Below are positions 22,623-35,180 of a stretch of DNA of 64,000 bases, piece after piece; the first letter of the stretch is position 1, and every line of letters starts with the position of its first letter. The position numbers and the translations under genes are program-made. This DNA comes from Manduca sexta (taxonomy: Eukaryota > Arthropoda > Insecta > Lepidoptera > Sphingidae): contig NC_051139.1 in the NCBI RefSeq assembly GCF_014839805.1, forward strand, positions 3,534,001-3,598,000. The letters are read 5' to 3'. Under the pieces are notes generated by a model. That model searched no databases, had not been told where the DNA came from, and saw only the letters and a program-made list of their open reading frames with translations.

Positions 22623-23911
22623 TACTCGTTTCTCGGGTATCATTTAATGGTTGCCTTGACGCACCTGCCGTTAATTCGTGTAGTCAAGATTCCTGCCCAT
22701 TTTAAATTCAGTTTGTCGGTGAGGATGCCGACGTCTAAGACTGGTGCGACGCCGAATTTCTAATTTTGGCACACGATCTACCAAGTAGATACCTACCGTG
22801 ACCGGTTCCATAGCCCGTTATTACAGTTTTATCATCTTCCATATATAAAAGTCTATTTAACGCTGGCACTTATGTGGCTATAGCTTAATTCTTGTGTACG
22901 AATAAAAACTTTGTCGTGTAAAAAAAATATTCGAGATATTCGCTCAAGTCGAGCCAGTTCCTTAATCAATAGTGCTAGGCTCTCCAGCTCATTCACTATG
23001 CGCAGGTGTGTTTGCTACTCCACATTATTTTGTGTGGGAACACACATAAAATTTTACGTCTGCAAGCATAAACAGTGAACACTCGCGGCAAGTGTTCCGT
23101 TTGTGGTTTATTCTAGAATGTTCCGTGTTTCTGATGTTTTTGAGAACCTCTTGTGTTACGTTTTACTGTTCTTGAATTCTTTGTGTAGTGTGTTTCAGCC
23201 GGCTCCAGAAATGTAAACAAATATCCGTTTTGTTATTGTCATTGTGTGGGGATTAACCAAAAATATTTTGTATTCCTTCTTCCTGCTGTGAATCCATTCG
23301 ACATTTTTCACGTATGTTCTTATTCTGAAATGATTTAGTTTAGTTTTTAAGCCCTTACACTTTCCTGACGGTCTCCATTTTTAAGATCATAGGAATATGT
23401 TTTATGAAATCCACCAAAATTGTTGTTTGAATGAGAGATTGAACCTAGTACCTGGAGATAAACTCGAAAACTATAACTAACTAAAACAAAAGCCACCAAA
23501 TTTTTTGTCGGTTACAGAACCAGTACTGCATCAGGTGTGCCCTGCAACTCAGCCGACCCTCCGTGAACGCCAAGCAAATCTCATTTGTACAGGAAACATT
23601 AATTGCTCTTTGAAGTTATGCCTTTTGTTCCAACGGAGAAGTTTGCTTGTTTCCAGTAGCGGTGCTGTAAGCTTTGTGGGGAAAATACAGACAATACTCC
23701 CTTGGGTTTTATGTAAACTAAGAATATCTCGAACAGTATCTGGCACATGTCAGGGCGTTGACTAATTATAGGTTTCGTGGGTCAGTTGGTAATTAGGGTG
23801 CATGCGTTCGAGTGAAGTAGTTCGGACATGGAAACTATGGAGGTAGTAATTTCTGTCTAAAGTTTGCTTTGGAGAGCATGAGAGGTTCTATAATGAATTA
23901 AACATAATTTT

Positions 23912-24090
23912 TACTAGCGTTAGCTCGCGATTCCGCCCGTGTCAAAAAGTTTTCGCGGAATAAATATTATCCTATGTCGTATTTCTGGTTAAAATCTATT
24001 TTTGTGCCAAATATCATCCAGATCCGTTGACCCACTCTGTCGTGATTGAGTAAGAAACATCTAAACTTTCGCATTTATAGTATTAGTAAA
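23912..24090 (+). mobile_element. LINE-like 3' end ('ccaaatatcatccagatccgttgac' type)
   Basis: The order ACTAGCG...TTCCGCCCGTGTC, CCTATGTCGTATTTCTGG, GTGCCAAATATCATCCAGA and CTTTCGCATTTATAGTATTA is the standard layout of a short non-LTR 3' end scattered through Lepidoptera. Allelic copy at about 27800-27970 on the minus strand. Confidence 0.6.
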
Positions 24091-24242
24091 AATATATCAA
24101 TTGCATTATTTACATTATGTATACTTTATTTTTGAGCTCTATGCGTACAATGTATCGACACCTCTATCTTAATCATTTAATTTCTAGTAAGTTCCAAGCA
24201 CAGGCAAAGCGAGATGTACCCACCCCTTTGTTTCACGCTCAA

Positions 24243-24742
24243 NNNNNNNNNNNNNNNNNNNNNNNNNNNNNNNNNNNNNNNNNNNNNNNNNNNNNNNNNN
24301 NNNNNNNNNNNNNNNNNNNNNNNNNNNNNNNNNNNNNNNNNNNNNNNNNNNNNNNNNNNNNNNNNNNNNNNNNNNNNNNNNNNNNNNNNNNNNNNNNNNN
24401 NNNNNNNNNNNNNNNNNNNNNNNNNNNNNNNNNNNNNNNNNNNNNNNNNNNNNNNNNNNNNNNNNNNNNNNNNNNNNNNNNNNNNNNNNNNNNNNNNNNN
24501 NNNNNNNNNNNNNNNNNNNNNNNNNNNNNNNNNNNNNNNNNNNNNNNNNNNNNNNNNNNNNNNNNNNNNNNNNNNNNNNNNNNNNNNNNNNNNNNNNNNN
24601 NNNNNNNNNNNNNNNNNNNNNNNNNNNNNNNNNNNNNNNNNNNNNNNNNNNNNNNNNNNNNNNNNNNNNNNNNNNNNNNNNNNNNNNNNNNNNNNNNNNN
24701 NNNNNNNNNNNNNNNNNNNNNNNNNNNNNNNNNNNNNNNNNN
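24243..24742. other. Assembly gap, 500 N
   Basis: Placeholder gap. The sequence after it (C3) does not continue C2; the true continuation of C2 is carried by C3 27679 downward, read in reverse. Confidence 0.99.
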
Positions 24743-24783
24743 TATTTTTTTCATTATAATTTCGAACGTATGTACTTATAGAG

Positions 24784-24890
24784 TATGTCAAGCCGCACTA
24801 AGCTAGCGTGGTGGACTAAGGTTTATCTCTTTCAATAATAGAGAAAGGTTCAGTAATGGGCAGTATATCATATAATCCTGGCATTATTAT
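24784..24890 (+). mobile_element. R3 repeat fragment
   Basis: CAAGCCGCACTAAGCTAGCG, TGGTGGACTAAGGTTTATC and AATGGGCAGTATATCATAT match the R3 family. Allelic copy at about 47680-47790 (-). Confidence 0.55.
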
Positions 24891-25199
24891 TATTTGGTAC
24901 AACACAGAAATGTTCTCTCTTAGCGTACCTTCAAAAATCAAACAAAAAGCTGTTTAACATTTACCAAAATGTTTTTGGATGCGAGCCAAGTAACCTAACT
25001 TTAAGTGTAACTGCCAGTATTTTGTCTTTAACGGGCTCAACACGCATTACATGTTCCCTTCTAAATATTCCGAATAACATCAACCACAAGGTCAAAACTC
25101 AACACACCTCATACAAAAACCTATACCGACATCTCAATAAATACAAAGAAAATACTAAAACACACTCGCACATGACAAATCTGGCAATCTAAGCAATGG

Positions 25200-25385
25200 G
25201 ACTGTTATATATTGCATCGATTTAGCAGCGTGGACCGCCGCGCGTGTCGCCATCTATCGGGCGGGGGACGGCAAAAACAACGCGTCTCCGCTAAAACGCA
25301 TCGATCATTGTCACCGCTGACATGGCCGCCACACGCCGCGTGCAAACGCTCCTCTGTGGACAGCCGCGTTGCACCCTATATTATA
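25200..25385. promoter_or_regulatory. GC-rich conserved patch with an AGATGGCG-type motif
   Basis: A sharp rise in G+C and CpG inside AT-rich DNA, nearly identical in C4 (47160-47345 reversed) apart from a 3-bp indel and a few substitutions. It contains GTGTCGCCATCTATCGG (reverse: TAGATGGCGACAC), similar to insect CTCF/insulator-type cores, and two ATCGAT sites. TATA-like TTATATATTG lies at its left edge. A regulatory role is inference. Confidence 0.35.
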
Positions 25386-26320
25386 GAAAAAATAGACAAT
25401 ATTTCAATGCACAGGTACGTTACTTGAATCGATATATATGAAACCTTATTTTATTGCGATTCCCATCGAGTAATAAACTAACAACCAGAACTATAATAAT
25501 ATAAATATTTTGATGACTATTTCGTTCAATACAATAGGACCCAAAGCGGTCAATCTAAAGCTACTATTTATGCAAAAACCAATATAATGCATAACAATGG
25601 TCGCTATTCCGATGAATGTAGGTGAACTTTGTTCTACCAAATTAACCTAAATCGCTTTAAATTCCATAGAGAATAAATCGCCATTATTGGAGTTCATAAT
25701 ATTATCTATATTGTGATGATGGCTAGCAATAATGTGCGCAATTGTCACATACGATAATCGTTTTTTGAATATCTGTCTAAAGACTCGTATACCTTTAAAA
25801 TTGCCACATCAATGCAAATGTTTAAACGGAATAACTTTTTAATAATTGCCTACCACTATTTGCTAGCAATAATTTATATGAGGTGTAACAATAATGGTGG
25901 TAAGTACTGATAAATTCATACTGAAAGAAGACTAGCTTTGTGACTACTAAACGATTTTTTCTTTTACAGTGTTTACAATTATAAATACAATTAAATATTT
26001 CACATTAAATAAACGGGAGTCGGTTAATTAATGAAAAATACACTCTATACTTAACAAAATATGCTCTAGATTTCAGAACACAGTAGTCATCACTGTGACC
26101 CGAAACGCAATTGATACATGGAACTGTGGTTACAAATGGCATCTATTGAAATCATTTGTCATCCCAAACAGCTGGTTTTGTCGAGTACGTTTCTCGGGAG
26201 CGATCTATTTTTGTTTTTTTTCCAACCACGGATAATGGCTTTGACAATGAGATAATTCGTTAAGGTCAGAAGAGTTTGTTCTTTTGCTTTGAAATGAATA
26301 TAAAGGTTATTTGAAATACT

Positions 26321-27680
26321 GTTTTATTGTTGAACTTTACTGACATTTAAGATCTAAAAGGGAGAAAGGATTGGGCATTGATGATCAATTATAGTTGAAT
26401 TTGTTAATCTCTAACATAATTGCAATTTTGAATTCCTATATATTTTAAGCTTACCACTTCAACGTCAATCTAAACGTCTATAATTACTATACCTATAACT
26501 AAATATATAGTTTAATGTCTTTACACCTACATTAAATTTTAAATAAAAAAATAATCAATTAATATTCAAAATAATATTTTCTACTAGATTGCCAGACGCT
26601 TGACCTGTTAGAAAATTTATCAAAATTGTAATAAAACACCCCCAAGAAAGACACACGTTTCGATAGTTTGAAATATGCCAGACTTAATTTACTGAGACCG
26701 GCTAAGCATGGAACGCGACTAACCAAAACGAACCATTCTTGTAAGGCCTAAGGCTTATCGAATGAAGGTAAATACTCACAACGCATATGAAACAAATAAA
26801 ATCCGCGAATGAAACATGATCCTATAAATTTTTTGAGTGGAAAAGAGTCAACAAAATCCGGCACGTAATACGCAGAGGCAATTATTACTTATGTTGTAAT
26901 AAATCTGCACCGCGGGGCACAGTTTCGGTTTAATATCCTCCTCATTCCTCCGGTTCCGCCGCACACCGCCTCGCACCGCTCCGCACCGCCTCGTACCGCT
27001 CCGCACCGCCCCGCAATCTTCGTACACCTCCAGAATATTCGCGCCGCACTGTGTACCCCTACACACAAGTTCTGCGATGCATGCAGAGAATACTGCGCGC
27101 TTTGATTGCATCTACAATTACGTCATAAATTATGTTCCTGTTGTAGCTTTACATGGACCGAGGTCTCTGAACCCTCTTGTTATATATTGCTAGAGTGCAG
27201 CATGAGAATCTGAGAACAGAGTGGCAACCACAAATGTTTTACTGACGGTGATTCTCGCCGGTATACCCAACACTTCAAATTTCAAATGAAGAGCGAATTG
27301 AACCTTGTTATACGAAATCTATTCTATTTCGTAACATTTAATCTATGATTGTGCCTTTCAGATCGTTACTTTTTATTGCCGGCATTTCATTAAATGCACT
27401 GGAACATTCTGCAATAATCGTTGAGGTATCTGCAGACTCCACACCTCTATCCAACTATATTTAATCTGCATATTTCACAACCCAGATAGATATACATCAG
27501 GTACCTAAACATTGTTTCACAACGAATACACAGCGAGACGAAGCAATACTCTGCACCGTGCAGGGAACGGAGTTGGGAACAATGTAATCGCGCCGCGGAA
27601 TTCTGTTATTGTTGGCGAACAATCGTAAGATCACGTGACTCGTTTGTGAATAGTTTCGCGCTATGAGATGCTAATTAATT
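26321..27680. other. Bridge sequence missing from C2 and C4
   Basis: The only copy in the window of the DNA that should lie between the C2 end (equivalent to 27680) and the C4 start (equivalent to 26320). No gene found. It holds the short GC-rich minisatellite at 26965-27014 and, around 27580-27660, a CpG-containing stretch with a CACGTG E-box. Confidence 0.7.
26965..27014. repeat. Short GC-rich minisatellite (10/20-bp period)
   Basis: Repeats of CGCACCGC plus TC, CTC or CCC variants; two 20-bp units differ by one base (CGCACCGCCTCGCACCGCTC and the same with T at position 13). On the minus strand it encodes a C-G-A-V-R/R-S-G-T-R-type low-complexity frame, which I treat as non-coding. Confidence 0.7.
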
Positions 27681-29224
27681 TGAGCGTGAAACAAAGGGGT
27701 GGGTACGCCTCGCTTTGTCATTGCCTGGAACTTACTGGAAATTAGATGATTAGGATACATAATGTTAATTAATGCAATTGATATATTTTTACTAATACTA
27801 TAAATTCAAAAGTTTTGATGTTTCTTACTCAATCATGCCAGAATGGGTCAACGAATCTGGGTAATATTTGATACGAAAATAGATTTTAACCAGAAATACG
27901 ACATAGGATACTATTGATCCCGGGAAAACTTTTGGACACGAGCGGAATTGTTACCTAAACTAGTAAAAAATATGTTTAATTCATTTTAGAACCTCTCATG
28001 CTCTCCAAAGCAAACTTTAGACCGAAATTACTACCTCCATAGTTTCCATGTCCGAACTATTTCACTCGAACGCATGCACCCTAATTACCAACTGACCCAC
28101 GAAACCTATAATTAGTCAACGCCCTGACATGTGCCAGATACTGTTCGAGATATTCTTAGTTTACATAAAACCAAGGGAGTATTGTCTGTATTTTCCCCAC
28201 AAAGCTTACAGCACCGCTACTGGAAACAAGCAAACTTCTCCGTTGGAACAAAAGGCATAACTTCAAAGAGCAATTAATGTTTCCTGTACAAATGAGATTT
28301 GCTTGGCGTTCATGGAGGGTCGGCTGAGTTGCAGGGCACACCTGATGCAGTACTGGCTCTGTTACCGACAAAAAATTTATAACTTTTGATTTTAGTTGGT
28401 TATGTTTTCGAGTTTATCCCTAGGTACTAGGTTCGGTCTCTCAGTCAAAAACAATTTTGGTGGGTTTTATACAACATGTTCCTATGATCTCAAAAACGGA
28501 GACCGTCAGGAAAGTGTTAGAGCTTAAAAACTAAACTAAATCATTTCAGAATAAGAACATACGTGAAAAATGTCGAATGGATTTAGAATAGGAAGAAGGA
28601 ATACAAAATATTTTTGGTTAATCCCCACACAATGACAATAGCAAAACTGATATTTATTTACATTTCTGGAGCCGGCTGAAACACACTACACAAAGAATTC
28701 AAGAACAGTAAAACGTAACACAAGAGGTTCTCAAAAACATCACAAACACGCAACATTCTAGAATAAACCACAAACGGAACACTTGCCGCGAGTGTTCACT
28801 GTTTATGCTTGCAGACGTAAAATTTTATGTGTGTTCCCACACAAAATAATGTGGAGTAGCAAACACACCTGCGCATAGTGAATGAGCTGGAGAGCCTAGC
28901 ACTATTGATTAAGGAACTGGCTCTACTTGAGCAAATATCTCGAATAAATTTTTTAGACGAATATTTTTTTATTCGACAAGACAAGAATTAAACCACATAA
29001 GTGCCAGAGTAAAATAGACTTTTATATATGGAAGATGATAAATCTGTAACAGCGGGCTATGGAACGGTCCATGTTAGGTATCCACTTGGTAGATCAAAAT
29101 TGGAAATTCGGCGTCACACTAGTCTTAGACGGCGGAATCCTCATCGCCAAACTGAAGTGGAGAGGGGCAGGAAACTTGACTAGACGAAACCGACCGACCG
29201 ACCGAGGCAAACATTGAATGAAAG

Positions 29225-29407
29225 CCGAGAAACGAGCAGAGGATTATAGGCAGACCAGCAGTATGATGGGCAGATGACCTCGAGCGGTATGCCAGTAAGC
29301 ATACAAGCAAGGGGTTAAGACTCGCACAAGATAGAGAAGAATGACGTAACAACGAAGATGCCGTAATGTGCCAAAGATATACTCAGCAGTGCGTGATTAC
29401 GGGCTGA
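29225..29407 (+). pseudogene. C-terminal remnant of a LINE ORF2 (C3 copy)
   Basis: Reads IIGRPAV, a TGA (29264-29266) where C2 has CGA (Arg), then WADDLERYASKHTSKG, LRLAQDREE, the shared TGA, and TQQCVITG before TGA 29405-29407. It has one more disabling change than the C2 copy in the first half. Confidence 0.75.
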
Positions 29408-30329
29408 TTGAATAGATAGATAGATGAATCTATGGCGTTCCAAAGCAAACTTCAGAGATAATATCCTGTCTAGCAATGCATTATTTCCCCTTTAATTTTT
29501 TTCATTATTTTAGTTTTTTTTACATTAATATACGTTCCTTGTACTACATTACAAAATTCTAAAACGACTCATTTTTCTCTTTTTATTGCAAAAATATGTA
29601 AATGTAGTCTACATTCATTTTTAATCAGCTTCTAATAAGTAATAATTATAATTGGCGCGAGCCTGTACAAACGTTCATCTTGTTTATAGTTATTAGTATT
29701 TCCAATTTAATTTCCATTGGCGTCTCGGCTTTTATTAAGTTTAAGACCTTATATTTGAATTGCGAAAAGGCAAAATGTTTATTCATTTGGCATTCGATTA
29801 TAGTTCAGTAATGTCTCGGATTATGTGAAATATCGTTCGAAAACTATCTTAATGAAAACATTATAGCATTTACCTTCGAACTTTTACTAAGCTAAGTTTT
29901 GGTGAGAATTCGTAAATTTGACGTTACCAACGGTCCCCATTTTTTATTTGTTGCGTAGTTAAAAGTTGTTTATTGTAAATAGTGGCGTGAATTTTAGTAA
30001 TAACACCAAAGTCGATACATTTACACTAACATAAGAGGTAAAGTTTGTAAGTTTGTTTGTAGACGGCAAACTCTGAAATTACTGGATCGATTTAGACTAG
30101 TATTTTACTTAAGAATGCTATTGTTTCAATTTATTTACTGCTATAATTTTTTTTATTTACCTTTAATCGTGAAGTAATTTAATGCACTCTTAAAGTCATA
30201 AAGAAATCTCATAATAGAATTGAAGTTTATATTTGTTCCAATACGCTAATATCTGATTGTATTGTATTTCGGAGACGAATAGACTTTTGCGGGCGAAGCC
30301 GCAAATAATTCTAGTTACAATATAATATT

Positions 30330-30570
30330 TTTTTTATCTGTGCACGGCAAAGTGACCCTACTGCATCTGATGGTAAGCGGAGCTGAGTCCAATAGAATGC
30401 CGACTGACAAGAGATGTTTACCTCTGGACAGACGACACAATTATGCCGGCCTGTTGGAACCGGATATACACAGGCTGATCCCGGAACGCGACACACTTAC
30501 GTTAACAACTATAGCGGGTTTTAAGACCTTGAGTACGGTCGCAATCCGGGCGGATATAAAATATATCCTA
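30330..30570 (-). mobile_element. R2 repeat, near full length (C3 copy)
   Basis: Keeps the R2 body that is deleted in the C2 allele (21290-21430). Contains CCGGATATACACAGGCTGAT and CAATCCGGGCGGATATAAA on the plus strand. Confidence 0.65.
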
Positions 30571-31459
30571 CCGCCAACAAAACTCATTTCATGAAATTAC
30601 AAATGTTTCCATTTGTCCTAATAACACCAAAATATAAATCAAAGAGCAAAGAACCAATTACAATGAAAAGAATTCCAAGACCCTTGAATAACGCCTATCC
30701 TTGCCAACAATCTAATTTAAAACTAGGAAACCAACCAAAATATTCGACACTCCGTTAAGTAAGGGAATGCCCTTCAGATTTTCAATATACAAAACCGCTC
30801 AACCGACATAAAATTGTTTTTACATCCCAACTTCTCAATGATATCAGCGATCCGTGTCCAAATTGAAAAACGCTCAGTCACAGAGGGTTTCGCCTCCTAT
30901 GAATAAAATAAACTCGATTTTACCTAATTGTTAAAAGTTGGGCTTGCACAGATGGGGACGCCGCGGGCTGCGTCTGCTAACTTACTGATATAAAATATGA
31001 AATTAGTGTTGCCAACTGGAATGTGGTTTGGGGTTTATTAAGGTGTCAGGGGGGATGTTGACAAGCGAGTAAATTAGGATGGATCGACTGTGGGAATTAC
31101 AATTAGAGCTGGCAATGAATCCTTAACCAATTTGGAAGTAAAGCATGAAATCTAAATTGGTACAGCTTTTTATTTGTCGTGTGTTGTGAAATTGTTAATC
31201 ACCGACAAAAGGTCCTTAAATAAAACCCAAAATAGAGCAACATTTGCAAAGGTAGGTGCTGTATCCCAATTAAAAGTAACTCGAACTCCTCTCGGTAACT
31301 TTTACCCATAAAATCTTACATGACCTCCAGAACTACAATCCCAAAGTGAAAATAGACGTGCGTCAGTAATCCGACCATAACTTTTTTATCTACACGAAAA
31401 TATTTACTTTCCGAAGGAGATAAGTCTAAGTAGATGCTCGTTAGGCGCCAGAATTCGGG

Positions 31460-31700
31460 TCTGTACCTAAAGTCTTGGGACAACGTAAGCCTTAGGAAGC
31501 CTAGCTGAGTCCCGAATGCCTGTTTCGTGGTTCGTTGCCCTCCGGGTCGGATTTTTGGAATATTTAGAGGTTATTCGCTTTGATCTTACCCTATCCGCGC
31601 GTTGGTCGATGTAATGTTTGTTTATAAACTGGCTTTTTGTATTAGCTGAGGGCGGATGGAATAAGTTTAGAATATAGTTTGGCATTTTCGTTTTACCATA
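31460..31700. other. Second low-divergence block (C3 copy)
   Basis: Allelic partner of 20161-20400 with two differences. The same 72-codon frame is present on the minus strand (31467-31685). Confidence 0.3.
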
Positions 31701-31914
31701 AATACATTTTAAGGATGTTTGTACTGGTTGGAAATTATATGGGGATTGGATTTTTCTGACTACACATTATATACTTACCATATCTTTTCTTATAGGTTGA
31801 AATCTTCTACAGAGTGAAATATAGTTTTTCTATCATTGACTCGTTATTTTGGGTGTTATCATAAAATTTCTTTTCCCGGCACGGCAGTGATATCATTGAA
31901 CCTAATGATAATAA

Positions 31915-32110
31915 AACAGCAATTTTTTATTTATTTATTTATTTACCAACGCTTGTATACATCAATACTTAAACAAAAAAAAAACATGGCAATTACAAAT
32001 TACCATAATGTAACAAAGCAATTATAGGTAAATACAGCATGCATCAAATAATATTTTACTAGCTAATAATTTTGTTAAGAACAAAAAAACATAGTAAGAA
32101 GATAACACTT
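31915..32110 (-). mobile_element. LINE-like tail with (AAAT)n end, C3 allele
   Basis: On the minus strand the sequence runs through TTGTTTAAGTATTGATGTAT to AAATAAATAAATAAATAAA, a LINE 3' end with its microsatellite. The C2 allele has different sequence here (about 19830-19960), so this segment is an insertion or replacement. The long frames that overlap it are incidental. Confidence 0.45.
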
Positions 32111-33756
32111 TACAATAAGTTTCTGGAACCGTAAATGTAAAGAAAAGGGTAAGTTTCGAACCAAATAAATATAAATAAAAAGCAATTTTAATTTTATACA
32201 GCCTAATACCACTAATACAACTCTTGGAGAATCCGTCGTAGCACCTATTATTTTGCGCCACACTTTCAGTCAGGAATACAATCAAGCTCACGCCGTATTC
32301 ACATGAAACTACAAAATGATCAACAAACCAGAATTGCAAAACTAAGATTTTTGGTAAAAATATTTGTTATTTATGATTTTGGCACAATGTTAGCAGAGGT
32401 AAAGACGAGTTAGTGGTTTCCTGTAATAATGACCCTGAATAACCTAGGCAAAGTGTGGATGAGCTCAATTATCTACCTTGTCATTTGAAGATAAGGCATA
32501 AACTTATACAACGTGTTAAAATAGACACTACTGTTGAAACTACTTAATAACTGTGTAACAAAGATTTTAACTTTACAGACTTTTAAAAGATAACGTCTCG
32601 TGAGACCCCATTGTTCTGAAATGTAAATTATATTCGGCAGGTGATATAAGTGGTTACAGGAGGTCTAAGTGGTTTCTTTTATGTTAAGTCTTAGGAAACT
32701 GTTATATGAATTAATGTTACAGTATTGAACTATGTATTTAATTAATTTAAAAATTATTTAGTACTGGGTATTGCTCTCGGCTTCGTTTGCATGAGAAGCC
32801 TCTCCCGCTACAAGAGTCCCACTGTAGTCATCCATAGAACTATCATACGATACCAGCGCCATCTACTTAAAAATTAGATTATATTAGTAAAATATTTCCA
32901 CGGGACCAAATAACCGGAATAAAAAGTAGCCAATTGGTAATCCTGTGGCTGTAACTAAGACGTCTTTCTTCAATAGTGAACGCCAATAAAAAAATTGTAT
33001 AGGACATATCCGAGTGACAGACTAATCGCTAAAGTATATAATATTTTCTTTTCTATTGTGAAGCCGACGCGAAATGTAGGTACTAATACAAAATATTATA
33101 ATTGGATTTTATCCCACTATAATATAAATATGAATTATTGATTTGTTAATAATATATATATATATTTTTTTTTTTATTTAGTTTGCCGACATCAATTACA
33201 AAAGTGAAGCCGGTAGAAATCCGTTTATGGACCTATCGCCACTGGTAACTAACAAATATACCCACGCAAGCCAGTCGATAACCAAACGACGAAACGACTT
33301 TTAAAGAGAATTTAAAGACAGCCGAAGTTGATCCGAGTTTCCTTTCTATTCTGTTATAATAAAAAGCGAAGACATATTGCTTTAGGTGAGGAAACTTAGT
33401 CGCCACTCGCACAAAGCCGAGTTGAGTATAAAAAAACTTTTATTCCGCGTCTTCCAAGAATTCAATATTCATGAGCGAAGTGGGTTTTGTTTGACCCCTA
33501 CTTTAACTTATAAACGGAGTTTACTTAGGACATTCTTTTTGGAAATTCAATAATACTGAATTTCTTTCGGCAAAATTACTACAATATGTAATAAGAAACA
33601 TAGAACATTATACGTATATATCCTGTTTACTTTGCATACGTCGGAAAATCGACCATAGCGAAAGATCGCGTTCTAGAGTCAGTTTAGACTATCTTAAGAT
33701 GCTGATCTTAATTTGACAGCGTCTCAGCTAATATCGCACTTCAGAGCTTAACTGAG

Positions 33757-34026
33757 ATGTCTAATAATACAGCTTTAAGTATTTCAGAAATCCGAAATGT
33801 CAAACAACAGTCAAAGTCCATTAAACGAATAAAAATGAACAACATAATCCAACAGCGCCCTAAAACTACACACACAGCAAAGGCAAAAGTTTCTGTAGTT
33901 GAAATTTTACGCGAGCGGTCAGCGTCAAAGCCCACTGAAAGGTATTTGTTCGGTAAGCCTCTTAAATTTTATCTACAAATTAATTCCGACCCAGCAATGC
34001 CGACGTTTTCTACCACCCTTACTTAA
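33757..34026 (+). other. Invariant block, possible coding exon (C3 copy)
   Basis: An ATG-initiated 89-codon frame whose last 67 codons are identical in DNA to the C2 copy (17951-18150). A donor-like TTCG|GTAAGCC lies at about 33946. The first 22 codons differ at six residues from C2. No family recognised. Confidence 0.3.
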
Positions 34027-34059
34027 ACCAGGGCTGATGGTGTTTTTTTTGTATGTGGC

Positions 34060-34190
34060 ATTTTTTATTAATATTGTAATATTAGCCCTATATTATTTAC
34101 TGTCACTGGTGAACACCGGCTTCCTTTACTACTGTGAGGGCTAAGCCTTAGTTCACCATGCTAGCCTAATGCGGGTTGCCAAGCTTTACA
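34060..34190 (-). mobile_element. R3 repeat (C3 copy)
   Basis: Partner of 17795-17920; contains GTGAACACCGGCTTCC and TAGTTCACCATGCTAGCC on the plus strand. Confidence 0.55.
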
Positions 34191-34934
34191 TACCTTCGAT
34201 TTTTTTACTTTTTAATAATAGCTGTGTTTAAAAATGACAACAGGCGCGCCCAAAAAACTTTCACCTTATTCGAAGAAAAAAAAATTTATGACTGTTTAAT
34301 TGCAATTCACTGTAATTACATTTAAATACAGCTTCGATTTAGAAATTGATAAATAATAATTGTCAGTATAAAATTAACTCAGGAAAATAACAAATTTATA
34401 TTTCTAACGGGACGAACTTTTAGACTTTTTTACTTGTAGATAATAATAAACTTTATAAAATCAGACTATGCTATGCCATGCTTCTCTTAATATTTATGTA
34501 TTCATATTTAAATTTAATCTATAATAACAGCACACTTTAACAGAAACAGAAACTTGTGTCAACCCTACAGAGTGAACTAGTGTATAGCCTTCAAAGTAAT
34601 ACGACCCAGTCGCAATAGTGTTCGGGTCATTTTTCTCTACTATTTCAGCTTAGTTGGGAGGGATATAACGGCTGTTGGAGACGCGAAAACGTGTTTGAAG
34701 ACTTTAGATTTATCACTGGGATTTAAACTTTAATAACAAAGAAATAAATTAAATAAGTCCTTTCAATTCCAGTCTAGGAATCCCTTTGTCAGCGATATAA
34801 CTGTGTAATGAATGTGATGAAGCAAGAATCTTTGGTATCTCAATGAAGCTATTGGATCATATATTAGTAACGTTGTGGAAATCAGAGAAAAACATTTCAT
34901 TATTTGAAAGAAATAGGCATGCGAACCGTTACAT

Positions 34935-35180
34935 TTGCTGGTGGTAGAACATATTTTATATCCGCCCGTATAGCAACCACCGTACACAAGATATTAAAAC
35001 CCGCCACAGTGGCTCACGTGTCGCGTTCCGGGATCAGCCTGTGTATATCCAGTTCCAACAGGCCGGCATAATTGTGTCGACTGCCGAGGGGTAATCATCT
35101 CTCGTCAGTCAACATTCTATTGGGCCACACTCCATTTACCAATAGGTGCAGAGGAGTCACTTTTTTTGTGCACATATAAA
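34935..35180 (+). mobile_element. R2 repeat (C3 copy)
   Basis: Partner of 16800-17040. Complete R2 order from GCTGGTGGTAGAACATATT to TCACTTTTTTTGTGCAC. Confidence 0.7.

Larger units (their letters stand above)
5412..24242. other. Assembly contig C2 (probable haplotype 1, left part)
   Basis: The left 700 bp (5412-6100) show no gene or recognisable repeat. Bases 6597-10010 pair with C1 and about 10277-24242 pair with C3 in reverse. The C2 end at 24242 corresponds to base 27680 of C3, which carries on where C2 stops. Interpreted as the primary haplotype that should join C4 after about 1.36 kb. Confidence 0.7.
24743..26320. repeat. Block shared with the start of C4 (inverted)
   Basis: Pairs with 46216-47821, for example at the GC-rich patch 25200-25385 against 47160-47345 reversed. 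Differences are scattered substitutions and small indels, at a level like the other allelic blocks. There is no gene apart from an R3 repeat and the GC-rich patch. Confidence 0.8.

Noticed and set aside
23505..23765. Overlapping 86- and 65-codon frames with a C3 partner.
   Set aside because: Starts are not ATG and a one-base deletion shifts the minus-strand frame between alleles, so no coding conservation.
32022..32339. A 105-codon frame on the minus strand.
   Set aside because: It overlaps a LINE-like tail and a segment absent or different in the other allele; hydrophobic AT-rich composition fits chance.
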